A stretch of DNA of 53,461 nt from Helicobacter kayseriensis (GCF_021300655.1 NZ_JAJTNB010000009.1:1-53461); one strand, 5' to 3'. Counted from the first letter of the stretch, positions 45,154-53,461 are shown. The notes: generated by a model from the letters alone, not told the origin. Numbers and translations: made by a program.

Positions 45154-45981
45154 ATGCAAAGCGGTTACTACAGCGCAACAGGGGGGATGGTGACACAATT
45201 TAATCGACTCGATATGATTGCCAACAATCTTGCCAATCTCAATACCAATAGCTACAAAAGGGACGATGTCGCTATTGGCGATTTCACAAGGATTCTTAAG
45301 GGAGAGCAAGATGAACTTCCTATCGAAAATCACACAAAAGAGGCTGCTAATTTCTGGAATCGAGCAATGGATAAAGTCCCACTAATAACAGAACAATATA
45401 CCGACCAAAGAGTTGGAACATTGATGCAGACAGACAACGAACTAGATTTTGCCCTCAAAAATGAAAATGCTTTTTTTGCTATTCAAACTCCCGATGGCAT
45501 TCGCTACACACGAGATGGGAGTTTCAATATCGATTCTGAGGGGAATCTAGTCACCAAAGAGGGCTTTAAAGTCCTCAGTCGCAATTGGATTGATCATGAA
45601 GGAGGTATCACTCTCAACCCTTCAATGCAGGCTATTTTTAGCCCTAGTGGAAATATCACAATGAGAACCCCTGAGGGAGAAATCATCGAAGCAGGATCTG
45701 TAGGAATCGTATCTTTTGCCAACCCCAAATATCTCAAAAAAACAGGTAGCGGACTTTATGAATATGTCGGTAAAGATTTATCCAAGGACAGATTTCTCTA
45801 TCAAAACAATGATGATGTTTTGGCTCAAGGCTTTATCGAGAAGAGCAATGTAAATGCTGTGCTTGAAATGACTAGCCTCATAGAAACAAATCGACTTGTA
45901 GATATGTATCAAAAAGTGATGAAAACCCATATGGATGATCTCAATTCCGAAGCCATCCAAAAACTAGCCGTTAGAGCATAA
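45154..45981 (+). CDS. flgG2: Flagellar rod protein, FlgF/FlgG2
   Basis: 275 residues. N-terminal rod motif MQSGYYSATGGMVTQFNRLDMIANNLAN with the ANNLANLNTNSYKR signature, a central D1 domain (FFAIQTPDGIRYTRDGSFNID), and a C-terminal coiled helix ending with TSLIETNRLVDMYQKVMKTH. It is one of two FlgG-like proteins in Campylobacterota, placed before flgG; by position it plays the FlgF proximal-rod role. It is preceded by a sigma-54 promoter and AAAGGAA. Confidence 0.9.
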   Translation: MQSGYYSATGGMVTQFNRLDMIANNLANLNTNSYKRDDVAIGDFTRILKGEQDELPIENHTKEAANFWNRAMDKVPLITEQYTDQRVGTLMQTDNELDFALKNENAFFAIQTPDGIRYTRDGSFNIDSEGNLVTKEGFKVLSRNWIDHEGGITLNPSMQAIFSPSGNITMRTPEGEIIEAGSVGIVSFANPKYLKKTGSGLYEYVGKDLSKDRFLYQNNDDVLAQGFIEKSNVNAVLEMTSLIETNRLVDMYQKVMKTHMDDLNSEAIQKLAVRA

Positions 45982-45999
45982 CCAAATAAAGGAGAAAAA

Positions 46000-46788
46000 A
46001 TGATTCGAGCACTACATACAGCCACAACAGGAATGCTAGGACAGCAAATGCAAATTGATACAACATCAAACAATATTGCCAATGTCAATACAGTAGGATA
46101 CAAAAAACAACGCGCAGAATTTAGCGATCTCCTCTATCAAACAATGCAATATGCCGGCACAAACACAAGTGATAATACTGTTTCTCCTACGGGGATTGAA
46201 GTCGGACTTGGAGTTCGCCCTATCGCAATTTCTAAAATGTTCTCACAAGGAAGCTTGAAGGAAACAGAAAACAACCTTGATGTTGCTATTGCAGGAAAAG
46301 GATTTTTCCAAATTCAGCTCCCAGATGGAAATATTGGCTATACACGTAGTGGAAACTTCAAAGTCGATTCCACTGGAGCAATCGTGGATAGTAATGGATA
46401 TCGACTGATCCCAGAAATTACAATCCCTGAAGGAACAACCCAAATTAGCATTGGAGGCGATGGAACAGTCAGTGCAGTTCAAGGAAATCAAACAGATGTA
46501 GAAGTATTGGGACAAATTGAGATTGTCAATTTTGTCAATCCTGCAGGACTCCATTCTCTAGGGGATAATCTCTATCTCAATACCAATGCCTCAGGCGATC
46601 CTATTGCAGGTGTAGCTGGTCAAGGTGGTCTTGGGCAACTCAAGCAAGGTTTTATTGAGCTAAGCAATGTAAAGCTTGTTGAAGAAATGACAGATCTTAT
46701 CACTGGACAAAGGGCATATGAAGCAAACTCCAAAAGCATCCAAACAGCCGATGCAATGCTCCAAACAGTCAATCAACTCAAACGATAA
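46000..46788 (+). CDS. flgG: Flagellar distal rod protein FlgG
   Basis: 262 residues, the usual length. N-terminus MIRALHTATTGMLGQQMQIDTTSNNIANVNT, central GFFQIQLPDGNIGYTRSGNF, C-terminal VEEMTDLITGQRAYEANSKSIQTADAMLQ, all diagnostic of FlgG. It forms the distal rod joining the hook. AAAGGAG precedes the ATG, 18 nt after flgG2, in the same sigma-54 operon. The next gene (tssJ) starts 179 nt later. Confidence 0.97.
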   Translation: MIRALHTATTGMLGQQMQIDTTSNNIANVNTVGYKKQRAEFSDLLYQTMQYAGTNTSDNTVSPTGIEVGLGVRPIAISKMFSQGSLKETENNLDVAIAGKGFFQIQLPDGNIGYTRSGNFKVDSTGAIVDSNGYRLIPEITIPEGTTQISIGGDGTVSAVQGNQTDVEVLGQIEIVNFVNPAGLHSLGDNLYLNTNASGDPIAGVAGQGGLGQLKQGFIELSNVKLVEEMTDLITGQRAYEANSKSIQTADAMLQTVNQLKR

Positions 46789-46878
46789 TCTCAAAAAATA
46801 AAAAGGTGGGGGAAATATTTTAGATCTTATTTGCCTTATTATTTTTATCAAACCGCCCATCAATGGCAGACAAATCCC

Positions 46879-46894
46879 AAGCTTCCCCTAGCTT
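46879..46894 (+). terminator. Possible weak terminator after flgG
   Basis: AAGCT-TCCCCT-AGCTT hairpin (5-bp stem) in the flgG-tssJ gap, not followed by a T-run. It may only partly stop flagellar transcripts from entering the T6SS genes. Confidence 0.25.
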
Positions 46895-46967
46895 CTAGAA
46901 AATTATTTGTCCATTTTTTTCACAATAAAGTAAAATTATTTGAGATCTTTACTCTAGGGTGACTGTA

Positions 46968-47435
46968 ATGCAAAAAATAAATTTTATTGCTCTGATTTTG
47001 ATTTCGCTATATTTTTCTGGTTGCTACAGCTCAAAACAAATCCTTGTTAGAAACGACAAAGATTCCAATCTCAATCTCAACGCCGATGCAGTTCCAATCA
47101 CCATTTTCCTTTATCAACTCAAAGATACTGCAAAATTTAAAGATGCTTCCGCCATCGATCTAATTGAGCGATCAGATGCCATACTAGGCAAAGACAAAAT
47201 TGATGCAACACGGATGCAAATTGCACCAGATAATGAAAAAATCATTGCAACAATCAATAAAAATGAAGTTCCCTACCTTGGATTTCTTGTCATCTACAAT
47301 AGAATGAGCAAAAAGAAAAAGATTAAATCCCTCATAGAAAGTGATGAAATTTCAAAAGATTTGCTTGAATTGCAAATCACAAAAAAAGGGATCTTTATTG
47401 TTGGTAAAAATAAAAACGAGGAGCTCATTCAATGA
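46968..47435 (+). CDS. tssJ: Type VI secretion lipoprotein TssJ
   Basis: 155 residues. Signal peptide with lipobox LYFSGC (Cys near residue 19) directs it to the outer membrane, where TssJ holds the TssM-TssL membrane complex. The mature region has the TssJ-type beta-sandwich pattern, with ITIFLYQLKDTAKFKDASAIDLIE (about 45-68). ATG 46968 is used, since the upstream GTG lies within the AGGGTGA ribosome site. The stop overlaps the tssK start by 4 nt (ATGA). Confidence 0.85.
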   Translation: MQKINFIALILISLYFSGCYSSKQILVRNDKDSNLNLNADAVPITIFLYQLKDTAKFKDASAIDLIERSDAILGKDKIDATRMQIAPDNEKIIATINKNEVPYLGFLVIYNRMSKKKKIKSLIESDEISKDLLELQITKKGIFIVGKNKNEELIQ

Positions 47436-48823
47436 TCAATCATCTTAAAATCGCTTGGAGCAATGGAATCAACATTGATCGAGTTCATTTTGAACAACAA
47501 GAGCGATATTTCGAACACACCATAAACTACAAAACAATTCAAACACAAGACAATCTCTTTGGAATATTGCACTGCTCTTTCAATCAAGAAATGTTACGAC
47601 AAGGCAAGATTGCCCTTGATTATATCAGCGGAGTTGCTCAAGATGGTAGCGTCTTTAATGCCCCAAACGATGATAGATTACCCGATCCCCTTGAAGTCAA
47701 TCCTAGCATTATGCAAGATAGCATTGTAGCCCTAAAGATTCCAATCAGTGTAGATACGATTGCAGACATGTCGATTCAAAACTCACTTCCAGATACACGC
47801 TACATCGTATCAACAACTCCGATTGGCTCCAAAGTTTTTGATGATACCAATACAAACTTCTTTATGAGCAACGAAGAAAAAGCACTTCATTCTTCCACTT
47901 CTCAAGAGCAAATCAATGTTTTCACAGCCTCTCTTAGACTTTCATTGGGGTTTTTGGGCTCAAAAAATTCAAACGAACTTGAGATTCCAATCTGCAAAAT
48001 CAAAACCATTGGCCTTAATGGAAACATCACGCTTGATGAGAAGTTCATCCCCACAACACTCAACATCTCCACACACCCTATCATCACAAATTTTTTAGAA
48101 GAAATTGTTTATTCAACCAATCAATATTACACACAACTTGTCGAGGGGATTAAAGATGTAAGCAAAGCAAAAACATCGATTGATTTTTCAAGCTTTGCTG
48201 CCCTTGGTGTGCTAAAAAAATGGAATATTCTTTTTAGTTATCTCAAACATAAAACCAAGATTCACCCAGAATTTTTCTATCAAAAACTCATCGAATTTCA
48301 AGCCGATCTTTATGGAATCAACTTTAAACTAGAAGAAAAAGATTTCATTGCCTACAACCACCTTGACATCAGCTCAAGCATTATTACTCTCATTGATCAC
48401 ACAAAGTTTTTATTTTCTCAAATTGCAACCCCCAAATATATCAGCGCCACAACGACATCAAATGGACACGGATTCTATCTCTGCTCCTTTGATAATCTCT
48501 CTATCATTCAACAATCCAGTATTTATTTTGCTATTTCTAGCCCAAAAGGCACTGCCTTTATCCAACAACATTTTCAATCACAAAGCAAAGTCACATCTGA
48601 GGCAATGATTCGACAAAAAATTAGCTCTCAATCAGACGGGATTGGCATTGAAATGCTTTCGATTGTCCCACCTATTCTTCCCCACCTAAATGATTTTGTT
48701 TATTATAAAATTGACAAAAATGATCCTTTGTATCATGAAATATTGGGAGATTCAAGAATCGCTTTTTATATTTCCAACATCATCGATGATCCAGAAATCA
48801 AAATGTGGGCAATCCCAGATTAA
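47432..48823 (+). CDS. tssK: Type VI secretion baseplate protein TssK
   Basis: 463 residues, normal length. The N-terminal shell domain (IAWSNGINIDRVHFEQQERYFEHTI) matches the TssK start, where most homologues read 'W.EGM.L.PQHFQQ'. The C-terminal domain binds the membrane complex (FYLCSFDNL, GIGIEMLSIVPPILPHLNDFVYYKI). TssK links baseplate to TssL-TssM. It lies between tssJ and tssL with 4-nt and 8-nt spacing, the standard J-K-L order. Confidence 0.92.
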   Translation: MINHLKIAWSNGINIDRVHFEQQERYFEHTINYKTIQTQDNLFGILHCSFNQEMLRQGKIALDYISGVAQDGSVFNAPNDDRLPDPLEVNPSIMQDSIVALKIPISVDTIADMSIQNSLPDTRYIVSTTPIGSKVFDDTNTNFFMSNEEKALHSSTSQEQINVFTASLRLSLGFLGSKNSNELEIPICKIKTIGLNGNITLDEKFIPTTLNISTHPIITNFLEEIVYSTNQYYTQLVEGIKDVSKAKTSIDFSSFAALGVLKKWNILFSYLKHKTKIHPEFFYQKLIEFQADLYGINFKLEEKDFIAYNHLDISSSIITLIDHTKFLFSQIATPKYISATTTSNGHGFYLCSFDNLSIIQQSSIYFAISSPKGTAFIQQHFQSQSKVTSEAMIRQKISSQSDGIGIEMLSIVPPILPHLNDFVYYKIDKNDPLYHEILGDSRIAFYISNIIDDPEIKMWAIPD

Positions 48824-48831
48824 GGAATACA

Positions 48832-49662
48832 ATGAATAAAACACACAACAAGGAAGAACAACCCTCCCTTCTTCAAGAATTAAAAATTCAAGGGCTTAAC
48901 AATAACCCTGCCCTAGATCATTCCCTTCAGCTTCTTGTTCTTGGCCAAAGACTTTCCAAAATCTCCTATCTTGATGAAGAAAAAATCTCTCAAATTAGGG
49001 AGCAAATGGCCAATGAGATAGTATCTCTAACAACCACACTTGCAACGCTGAAGATTTATGATGAAATCGATATTGCAAGGCTTAAATTTTGCCTTTGTGT
49101 TTTTCTTGATGGCCTTTTAATGCAAAATGAAGTTTTTCTTCAAAGTTCCTATGTCAACAATACCCTGACATTGCGCTATTTTAAAGAGTTAAGTGATGGA
49201 AAAAAATTTTTTTCTATTATGGATAAATGGCTAGAAAACCCATTAAAAAACAAAGACATGCTAGAAGTCATCTATGCATGTCTTTTATTGGGATACAAGG
49301 GGCATTTTGCAGTAGATAAAAAACATGAAGAACAAATCGCTTTTCTATGCGAAAATATCGCCTCTAGCATCACTCCGACACTTAACACCAATGATATGGT
49401 CGCCTTTGAATATGCCTACAGAAATCAAGAAAATCAAACTTTTTGGCAAAAATACTTATCGGTTTTTACAAAGATTCTCCTCTTTGTCGTTCCTGTTGTG
49501 TCAATTCTTTGTATATATCTCTTTGAGTTTATTACAATCCAAAAAGATATTTTTCAAACTTCATCAACACTTAAATCTCAAATCGACTCATACAAAAAGA
49601 GCAAAGAAGCGCAAAGCATGGAACATAAAAATAATGGCCTTGTCATTCAAAAAGATTCTTAA
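48832..49662 (+). CDS. tssL: Type VI secretion membrane protein TssL (DotU family)
   Basis: 276 residues from ATG 48832 with AAGGAA upstream. Cytoplasmic DotU domain with ARLKFCLCVFLDGLL, SVVNNTL-like and MLEVIYACLLLGYKGHF (about 143-159), then a single C-terminal membrane helix LLFVVPVVSILCIYLFEF (about 215-232) and a short periplasmic tail. No OmpA-like peptidoglycan-binding extension is attached, so anchoring to the wall must come from another protein. Confidence 0.9.
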   Translation: MNKTHNKEEQPSLLQELKIQGLNNNPALDHSLQLLVLGQRLSKISYLDEEKISQIREQMANEIVSLTTTLATLKIYDEIDIARLKFCLCVFLDGLLMQNEVFLQSSYVNNTLTLRYFKELSDGKKFFSIMDKWLENPLKNKDMLEVIYACLLLGYKGHFAVDKKHEEQIAFLCENIASSITPTLNTNDMVAFEYAYRNQENQTFWQKYLSVFTKILLFVVPVVSILCIYLFEFITIQKDIFQTSSTLKSQIDSYKKSKEAQSMEHKNNGLVIQKDS

Positions 49663-49693
49663 AAAAATTTTTTCTCTTTTTGTAAAACTTGGT

Positions 49694-49699
49694 TACAAT
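49694..49699 (+). promoter_or_regulatory. Candidate promoter -10 of hcp
   Basis: TACAAT 40 bp upstream of the hcp start in the 76-bp tssL-hcp gap, downstream of a T-rich tract as in other Campylobacterota vegetative promoters. It would let Hcp be made in excess over the membrane proteins. Confidence 0.4.
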
Positions 49700-49738
49700 G
49701 AAAAAACACATTATCACATTAAAAATAAGGAGTCACAC

Positions 49739-50248
49739 ATGGCGCAACCAGCTTATATCAGAATCGAGGGATCTAAACAGGGGCTAATCACAAGCGGAGC
49801 AACGACTGAAGCAAGTATTGGAAACCGCTTCCAAGAAGGACATGAAGATGAAGTCATGGCTCAAGAAATCGAACATGAAATCAAAGTTCCTGTAGATCCA
49901 CAAAGTGGGCAACCTAGCGGACAGAGAGTTCATACTCCTTTTATTTTTACTTGCTCTCTCAACAAGGCCGTTCCCCTTCTTTACAATGCACTTACAACAG
50001 GAGAGAAGTTACCAAAAGTAGAAGTGCACTGGTTTAGAACTTCATCTTCTGGGGGACCTGAGCATTATTTCACAACAATTCTTGAAGATGCGATCATTAC
50101 AAACATTTCACTTGTTATGCCAAACGCCCAAGACCAAACCAATAATGACAAAACAGAACTATTTAAAGTTTCTCTCAACTACAGAAAAATCACTTGGGAA
50201 CATACTGCTGGAGGAACAAGCGGATCAGATGATTGGAGAAAGGCTTAA
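49739..50248 (+). CDS. hcp: Type VI secretion tube protein Hcp (TssD)
   Basis: 169 residues. Start ATG 49739 behind AAGGAG at ideal spacing; the open frame reaches further upstream into tssL but without family sequence. Hcp features are AQPAYIRIEGSKQGLI (2-17), HTPFIFTCSLNKAVPLLYNALTTGE (about 66-90) and YFTTILEDAIITNISL (about 110-125). It forms stacked hexameric rings of the inner tube and is secreted. It has its own gap and candidate promoter, separate from tssJKL. Confidence 0.95.
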   Translation: MAQPAYIRIEGSKQGLITSGATTEASIGNRFQEGHEDEVMAQEIEHEIKVPVDPQSGQPSGQRVHTPFIFTCSLNKAVPLLYNALTTGEKLPKVEVHWFRTSSSGGPEHYFTTILEDAIITNISLVMPNAQDQTNNDKTELFKVSLNYRKITWEHTAGGTSGSDDWRKA

Positions 50249-50326
50249 AATTTCCAAATATCGCTAGCAATAGAAGCCCAAGCTTTTATTGCTCTATATT
50301 AGAAATCCAATTCTAAAGGTTCTTTA

Positions 50327-52702
50327 ATGTCCTCTACCCTAACTCTTTCTCTTCCAAATTCTACTTCTACACTTACCTTTAATCTTATTTCTGCTCAAAT
50401 CACTGAAAGCTTTGATGATATTCTAAGGGCAGAATGTGAAGTATATTATGAAGGTATTCAAGATCATCTTATTGAAGTTTTGAGCGAGATTCAAGATTTC
50501 TTTTATGCATCACTAGCTCTTTCCTCCCCTATTTCCACAAAACGCGTTGATCGTCTAGATCAAAAGTTTTTTCTTGTTGGAGAGAGATTTGACTTTATAC
50601 AAAAAAGCATACAGACAGAAAAGACACTCAACCAAAGATTCTTTTTTTCTTTTGTGTTACATTCTCCGCTTTATTTACTTAAACACAGCATAAGTTCTCG
50701 TATTTTCTATCAAAAAAGTGTAGCGGATATCATATTGGGCATTTTGTCTTCATATGCCCCAATAATGCAAAAAGAGATCGATCCCACTCATTTGCAAGGA
50801 GATTATTCAGTATGTGAATATATGACTCAATACAAAGAAAGTGACCTAGATTTCATTCAAAGAATTTGTTTTAACTCAGGAATTTTTTTACTTGAAAAAG
50901 ACGACAAAATCTACTTATGCGACACTCCATTTATCTCTCAAGGTGAAAATGCATCAGCAAGTTACGAATCTTTAGCAGACAAGCACTCCCATCCCTATAA
51001 AGACAATCCCAACAACCCCTTGGGTGAGGAATACCTCAATCATCTTACTTTTTCTCATCACCTCTCTTGCAAAACTAACCTTTTTTCCTCTTTCAATCCA
51101 TTCACTCCCTCCTCTTTACAAACTTCAACCTCCCCCTCCCTGCACTCCAAAAATTCAAGCTTCTCCTCGCTCCAACATCATATAAGCCACAATCCATCTC
51201 TAACATCCTATGAAGAAAGACACTCTCATCTTTCTGCGCTTAGAAAACAAATGGAGGGGTATATCTTTGGGATTCAAAGCAACATTATTGCTCTAAAGCT
51301 AGGCGATGAAATAACGATCAACAATCTCTCATCCCTACCACTTCCAGAATGGCTCAAAGACAAAGAAGGAAGATATAAAATCATCTCACTGACACATCAC
51401 TTTCAGGATAAAGCAAATCTTGCCTCCACCTTTGGAGATGACACCCAGGCAAGCTCTTATCACAATATCCTCACACTTTTGCCCTCAGACATTCCGTTCT
51501 TTACTCAACCTATCGAAAAACCCATTGCTTATGGAGGGCTATTGGGGCTTGTTGTAGGAGAAAATGAAGAAAATATCCTAGAAAACATACAAGAGCAAAA
51601 AAATACAATCCATACCGATTCTCAAGGAAGGATTCGAGTTGCTTTTGCATACTCTCTTACCCAATCTGATTTGGATCAAAAACGATTTGCGCAAGACCAT
51701 TCATCCAATCTCAATCAATCCCTAAGCACCTGCTATCTTAGAGTGCTCAGTCCTTCTGCAAGCGAAAACTCAGGATTCTTTGCACTTCCCAGGATTGGAA
51801 ATGAGGTTTTGATCCAATTTCTAGAAGGTGATTGCGATAAACCTATCATCGCTGGCAGTCTATACAACTCCTCATCTCCTCTTCCGCACTCTCTTGGCGA
51901 AGGTTATCACTATACAAGCATCAGCGCTTCTTCTCTTGGGAAAGAAAATGCAAGCAAAAGAAGCGAACTCGTATTTAAAACACAGCACAATCAAGAGGAA
52001 GTCTATCTTTATGCACAGAAAGACTATCTAGAAAATATCCAAAACAATTATTCACAATCAATCAAACAACATAAATCCATCACTATCCAAGGGACCCATA
52101 CAGAACACATAGGACTTGCCTATATTCAAAACATCGGCGGATTGCGAGATATCAATATAGGTGCAGAAAGTATGGAAAATGTCGTTCTCTCAAAAGACAC
52201 GCAAGTGGGAGGAAGTTGCACGTTTAATGTAGGTGCAGAATACAAATTGAGAGTATCTCAAGAGGTTTATGAAAATATAGGTGGAGACAAAGAAATTAGC
52301 ATTGGAGGAAATCTAGATTCTAAGATCGAGGGAGACAAGATAGAAGAAATCTCAGGAAATATGGATGAAAGAATTAAAGGAGAATACAGAATACTCACAC
52401 AAAATAATATGGATTTTGACTCTCAAGCTCAAATTCATTTTAAAGCCAAGGACAATATTGACTTGCAATCTGAAAATCTTTCGATCCTCAACAGCAACTC
52501 AACAAATCTTGAAACAAAAGCATTAGGAATCTTTGCAGAATCTGGAATAAATCTAGAAGACAATCAACAGATCAATGTCCAAGTCAAAGAAAGCACCATC
52601 CAAATCAAGTCAGATACAGTCATCCTTAAAGCTGGAGGAGTGGAAGTCATCATTGGCAAGGATGGCCTTGTTGTCAAAGGGGGAGAGATCAAAAGCGAAT
52701 AA
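50327..52702 (+). CDS. vgrG: Type VI secretion spike protein VgrG (TssI)
   Basis: 791 residues. The gp27-like base covers about 1-390 (CEYMTQYKESDLDFIQRICFNSGIFL at 163-188), the gp5 OB-fold about 425-540 (HTDSQGRIRVAFAY, LPRIGNEVLIQFLEGDCDKPIIAGSLYN), and a beta-helix needle follows to the C-terminus (repeated IGG/VGG-D turns, about 600-791). It ends like a plain VgrG, with no extra effector domain. A Ser/Pro/His-rich stretch at about 250-300 interrupts the base domain and looks like an insertion. It forms the puncturing tip above Hcp. The start is ATG 50327; the 78-nt gap after hcp has a TATATT-like box. Confidence 0.94.
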   Translation: MSSTLTLSLPNSTSTLTFNLISAQITESFDDILRAECEVYYEGIQDHLIEVLSEIQDFFYASLALSSPISTKRVDRLDQKFFLVGERFDFIQKSIQTEKTLNQRFFFSFVLHSPLYLLKHSISSRIFYQKSVADIILGILSSYAPIMQKEIDPTHLQGDYSVCEYMTQYKESDLDFIQRICFNSGIFLLEKDDKIYLCDTPFISQGENASASYESLADKHSHPYKDNPNNPLGEEYLNHLTFSHHLSCKTNLFSSFNPFTPSSLQTSTSPSLHSKNSSFSSLQHHISHNPSLTSYEERHSHLSALRKQMEGYIFGIQSNIIALKLGDEITINNLSSLPLPEWLKDKEGRYKIISLTHHFQDKANLASTFGDDTQASSYHNILTLLPSDIPFFTQPIEKPIAYGGLLGLVVGENEENILENIQEQKNTIHTDSQGRIRVAFAYSLTQSDLDQKRFAQDHSSNLNQSLSTCYLRVLSPSASENSGFFALPRIGNEVLIQFLEGDCDKPIIAGSLYNSSSPLPHSLGEGYHYTSISASSLGKENASKRSELVFKTQHNQEEVYLYAQKDYLENIQNNYSQSIKQHKSITIQGTHTEHIGLAYIQNIGGLRDINIGAESMENVVLSKDTQVGGSCTFNVGAEYKLRVSQEVYENIGGDKEISIGGNLDSKIEGDKIEEISGNMDERIKGEYRILTQNNMDFDSQAQIHFKAKDNIDLQSENLSILNSNSTNLETKALGIFAESGINLEDNQQINVQVKESTIQIKSDTVILKAGGVEVIIGKDGLVVKGGEIKSE

Positions 52703-52724
52703 ACCACAAAACAAAGGGGCTTTT

Positions 52725-53461
52725 ATGTATCCAAAATCTCTATTTATTTCATTCTTATTTTTAGGGATGATTCCTCTTTTTGCAGAGTTGAAATATTTTC
52801 CTAAGGATAAGGAAGAACTGATTGCTTTAGTGACAGATGAGAAGATTAAGTTAGATGAGATTGATACAAGCAAGATTACAGATATGAGTTATTTGTTTTG
52901 TGAGGCAAGGGATGGGACAAGAGCTAGAAGCTATCTTCCAGAATGCAGAGCTACAGATCGAAAGAGTTATAAGGGGATTGAGAAATGGGATACTTCTCAT
53001 GTAGAGACAATGGAAAAAATGTTTTGGGAGAATGAAAGATTTAATGAGCCTATTGGGGATTGGGATGTAAGTAATGTCAAAGATATAAATAGAATGTTTG
53101 CGGGAGCCACTTCTTTCAATCAACCCCTTGAAAAATGGGATGTAAGGAATGTGAAGAATATGGGGGGGATGTTTATTGCCACTCCTTTCAATCAACCTCT
53201 TGAAAAATGGGATGTAAGGAATGTAAAAAAAATGGATGCAATGTTTGCAAGAGCGACTGCTTTCAACCAACCCCTTGAGAAATGGGATGTGAGTAGGGTG
53301 GAGGATATGCACAGAATGTTTGCAGAAACACCCTTTAACCAACCTCTTGGGAAGTGGGATGTAAGTCAAGTGGAGAATATGGCTTATATGTTTGCAGATG
53401 CAAAATCTTTCAATCAAGATCTTAGTTCTTGGGATGTAAGGAATGTCAAAGATATGTCAGA
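52725..53461 (+). CDS. BspA-like (DUF285) surface repeat protein, truncated by the window edge
   Basis: At least 245 residues; open at the right edge. ATG 52725 follows AAAGGGG, 22 nt after the vgrG stop. The signal peptide MYPKSLFISFLFLGMIPLFA leads to a unique region with two Cys and then tandem 24-25-residue units of the form NQPLEKWDVxNVxxMxxMFAxATxF, the BspA / DUF285 leucine-rich-like repeat. In other bacteria these mediate surface binding, and in Helicobacter they are found on genomic islands. With a Sec signal it is not an obvious VgrG-delivered effector, but its position straight after vgrG is that of T6SS cargo. Confidence 0.88.
   Translation, partial: MYPKSLFISFLFLGMIPLFAELKYFPKDKEELIALVTDEKIKLDEIDTSKITDMSYLFCEARDGTRARSYLPECRATDRKSYKGIEKWDTSHVETMEKMFWENERFNEPIGDWDVSNVKDINRMFAGATSFNQPLEKWDVRNVKNMGGMFIATPFNQPLEKWDVRNVKKMDAMFARATAFNQPLEKWDVSRVEDMHRMFAETPFNQPLGKWDVSQVENMAYMFADAKSFNQDLSSWDVRNVKDMS
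52986..53461 (+). repeat. Tandem 72/75-bp coding repeats of the BspA-like gene
   Basis: The TGG codon of the WD(V/T) motif recurs at 52986, 53061, 53136, 53208, 53283, 53355 and 53430, giving spacings of 75, 75, 72, 75, 72 and 75 bp. Blocks such as CTTGAAAAATGGGATGTAAG are nearly identical between units, so the array can vary in length by recombination. Confidence 0.9.

Noticed and set aside
52851..53417. 188-codon open frame on the minus strand with regular repeats
   Set aside because: It is the complement of the BspA-like repeat array; the periodicity comes from the sense-strand repeats, and the sense product has a signal peptide and known repeat family.
52986..53461. Tandem direct repeats considered as a CRISPR array
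   Set aside because: Units are in-frame multiples of 3 encoding WDV repeats, with no unique spacers of constant length.

Overview
The window comes from a low-GC Campylobacterota genome, most likely a Helicobacter other than H. pylori (enterohepatic type), with Wolinella-like relatives as an alternative. The main reason is a chain of gene blocks that I recall in the same order in H. pylori. They are the HP0659-0663 block (SurA-like, TPR, rnhA, rnc, aroC), lutABC with lctP, metG/HP0418/cmoB/HP0420, mtn-fabD, and HP0771/amiA/nitronate monooxygenase/tyrS/spoT/rpoZ/pyrH. Occasional TTG starts and the flgG2-flgG pair fit this group too. These assignments are from memory of families and gene order, not from a search.

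Layout. 1-845: 5' part of a di-haem cytochrome c peroxidase on the minus strand. 1035-7758: plus-strand housekeeping genes (periplasmic chaperone, LapB-like TPR protein, RNase HI, RNase III, chorismate synthase, a paired SMR efflux system, RuvB, an AI-2E-family permease). 7867-12300: lactate uptake and oxidation (lctP-lutABC). 12415-16599: metG, a Mur-ligase-like orphan, cmoB and a hotdog protein. 16763-19543: aspartase and a C4-dicarboxylate transporter, feeding fumarate metabolism. 19562-25763 (minus): a translationally coupled trio (DNA methylase, WbpD-like, WbpB-like), an outer-membrane protein, two overlapping pseudopilin genes, MTA/SAH nucleosidase and fabD. 25901-25991: tRNA-Ser(GCU). 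25992-26849: an EamA permease.

27321-30427 is the most accessory-looking part. It holds a secreted protein with the full R / S-T-T / Q-x-E signature of C3/VIP2-type mono-ADP-ribosyltransferase toxins. It also holds a type II restriction-modification pair and a clear DpnI homologue, which should cut methylated GATC, placed directly behind guaA. guaA and ansB then diverge.

33288-40639 (minus) is a conserved housekeeping block. 40697-43164 is a PepSY-type membrane protein with an OmpR-type two-component system and a Fur-box-like sequence upstream. 43243-43714 is a five-tRNA operon (Lys-Glu-Val-Asp-Glu in transcription order) with a near-consensus promoter.

43906-53461 (plus): a CPA1 antiporter, flgG2-flgG behind a textbook sigma-54 promoter, then part of a type VI secretion locus (tssJ-tssK-tssL-hcp-vgrG). 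A signal-peptide-bearing BspA-like (DUF285) repeat protein follows vgrG and runs off the right edge. The T6SS sheath, baseplate, TssM and ATPase genes are not in this window.
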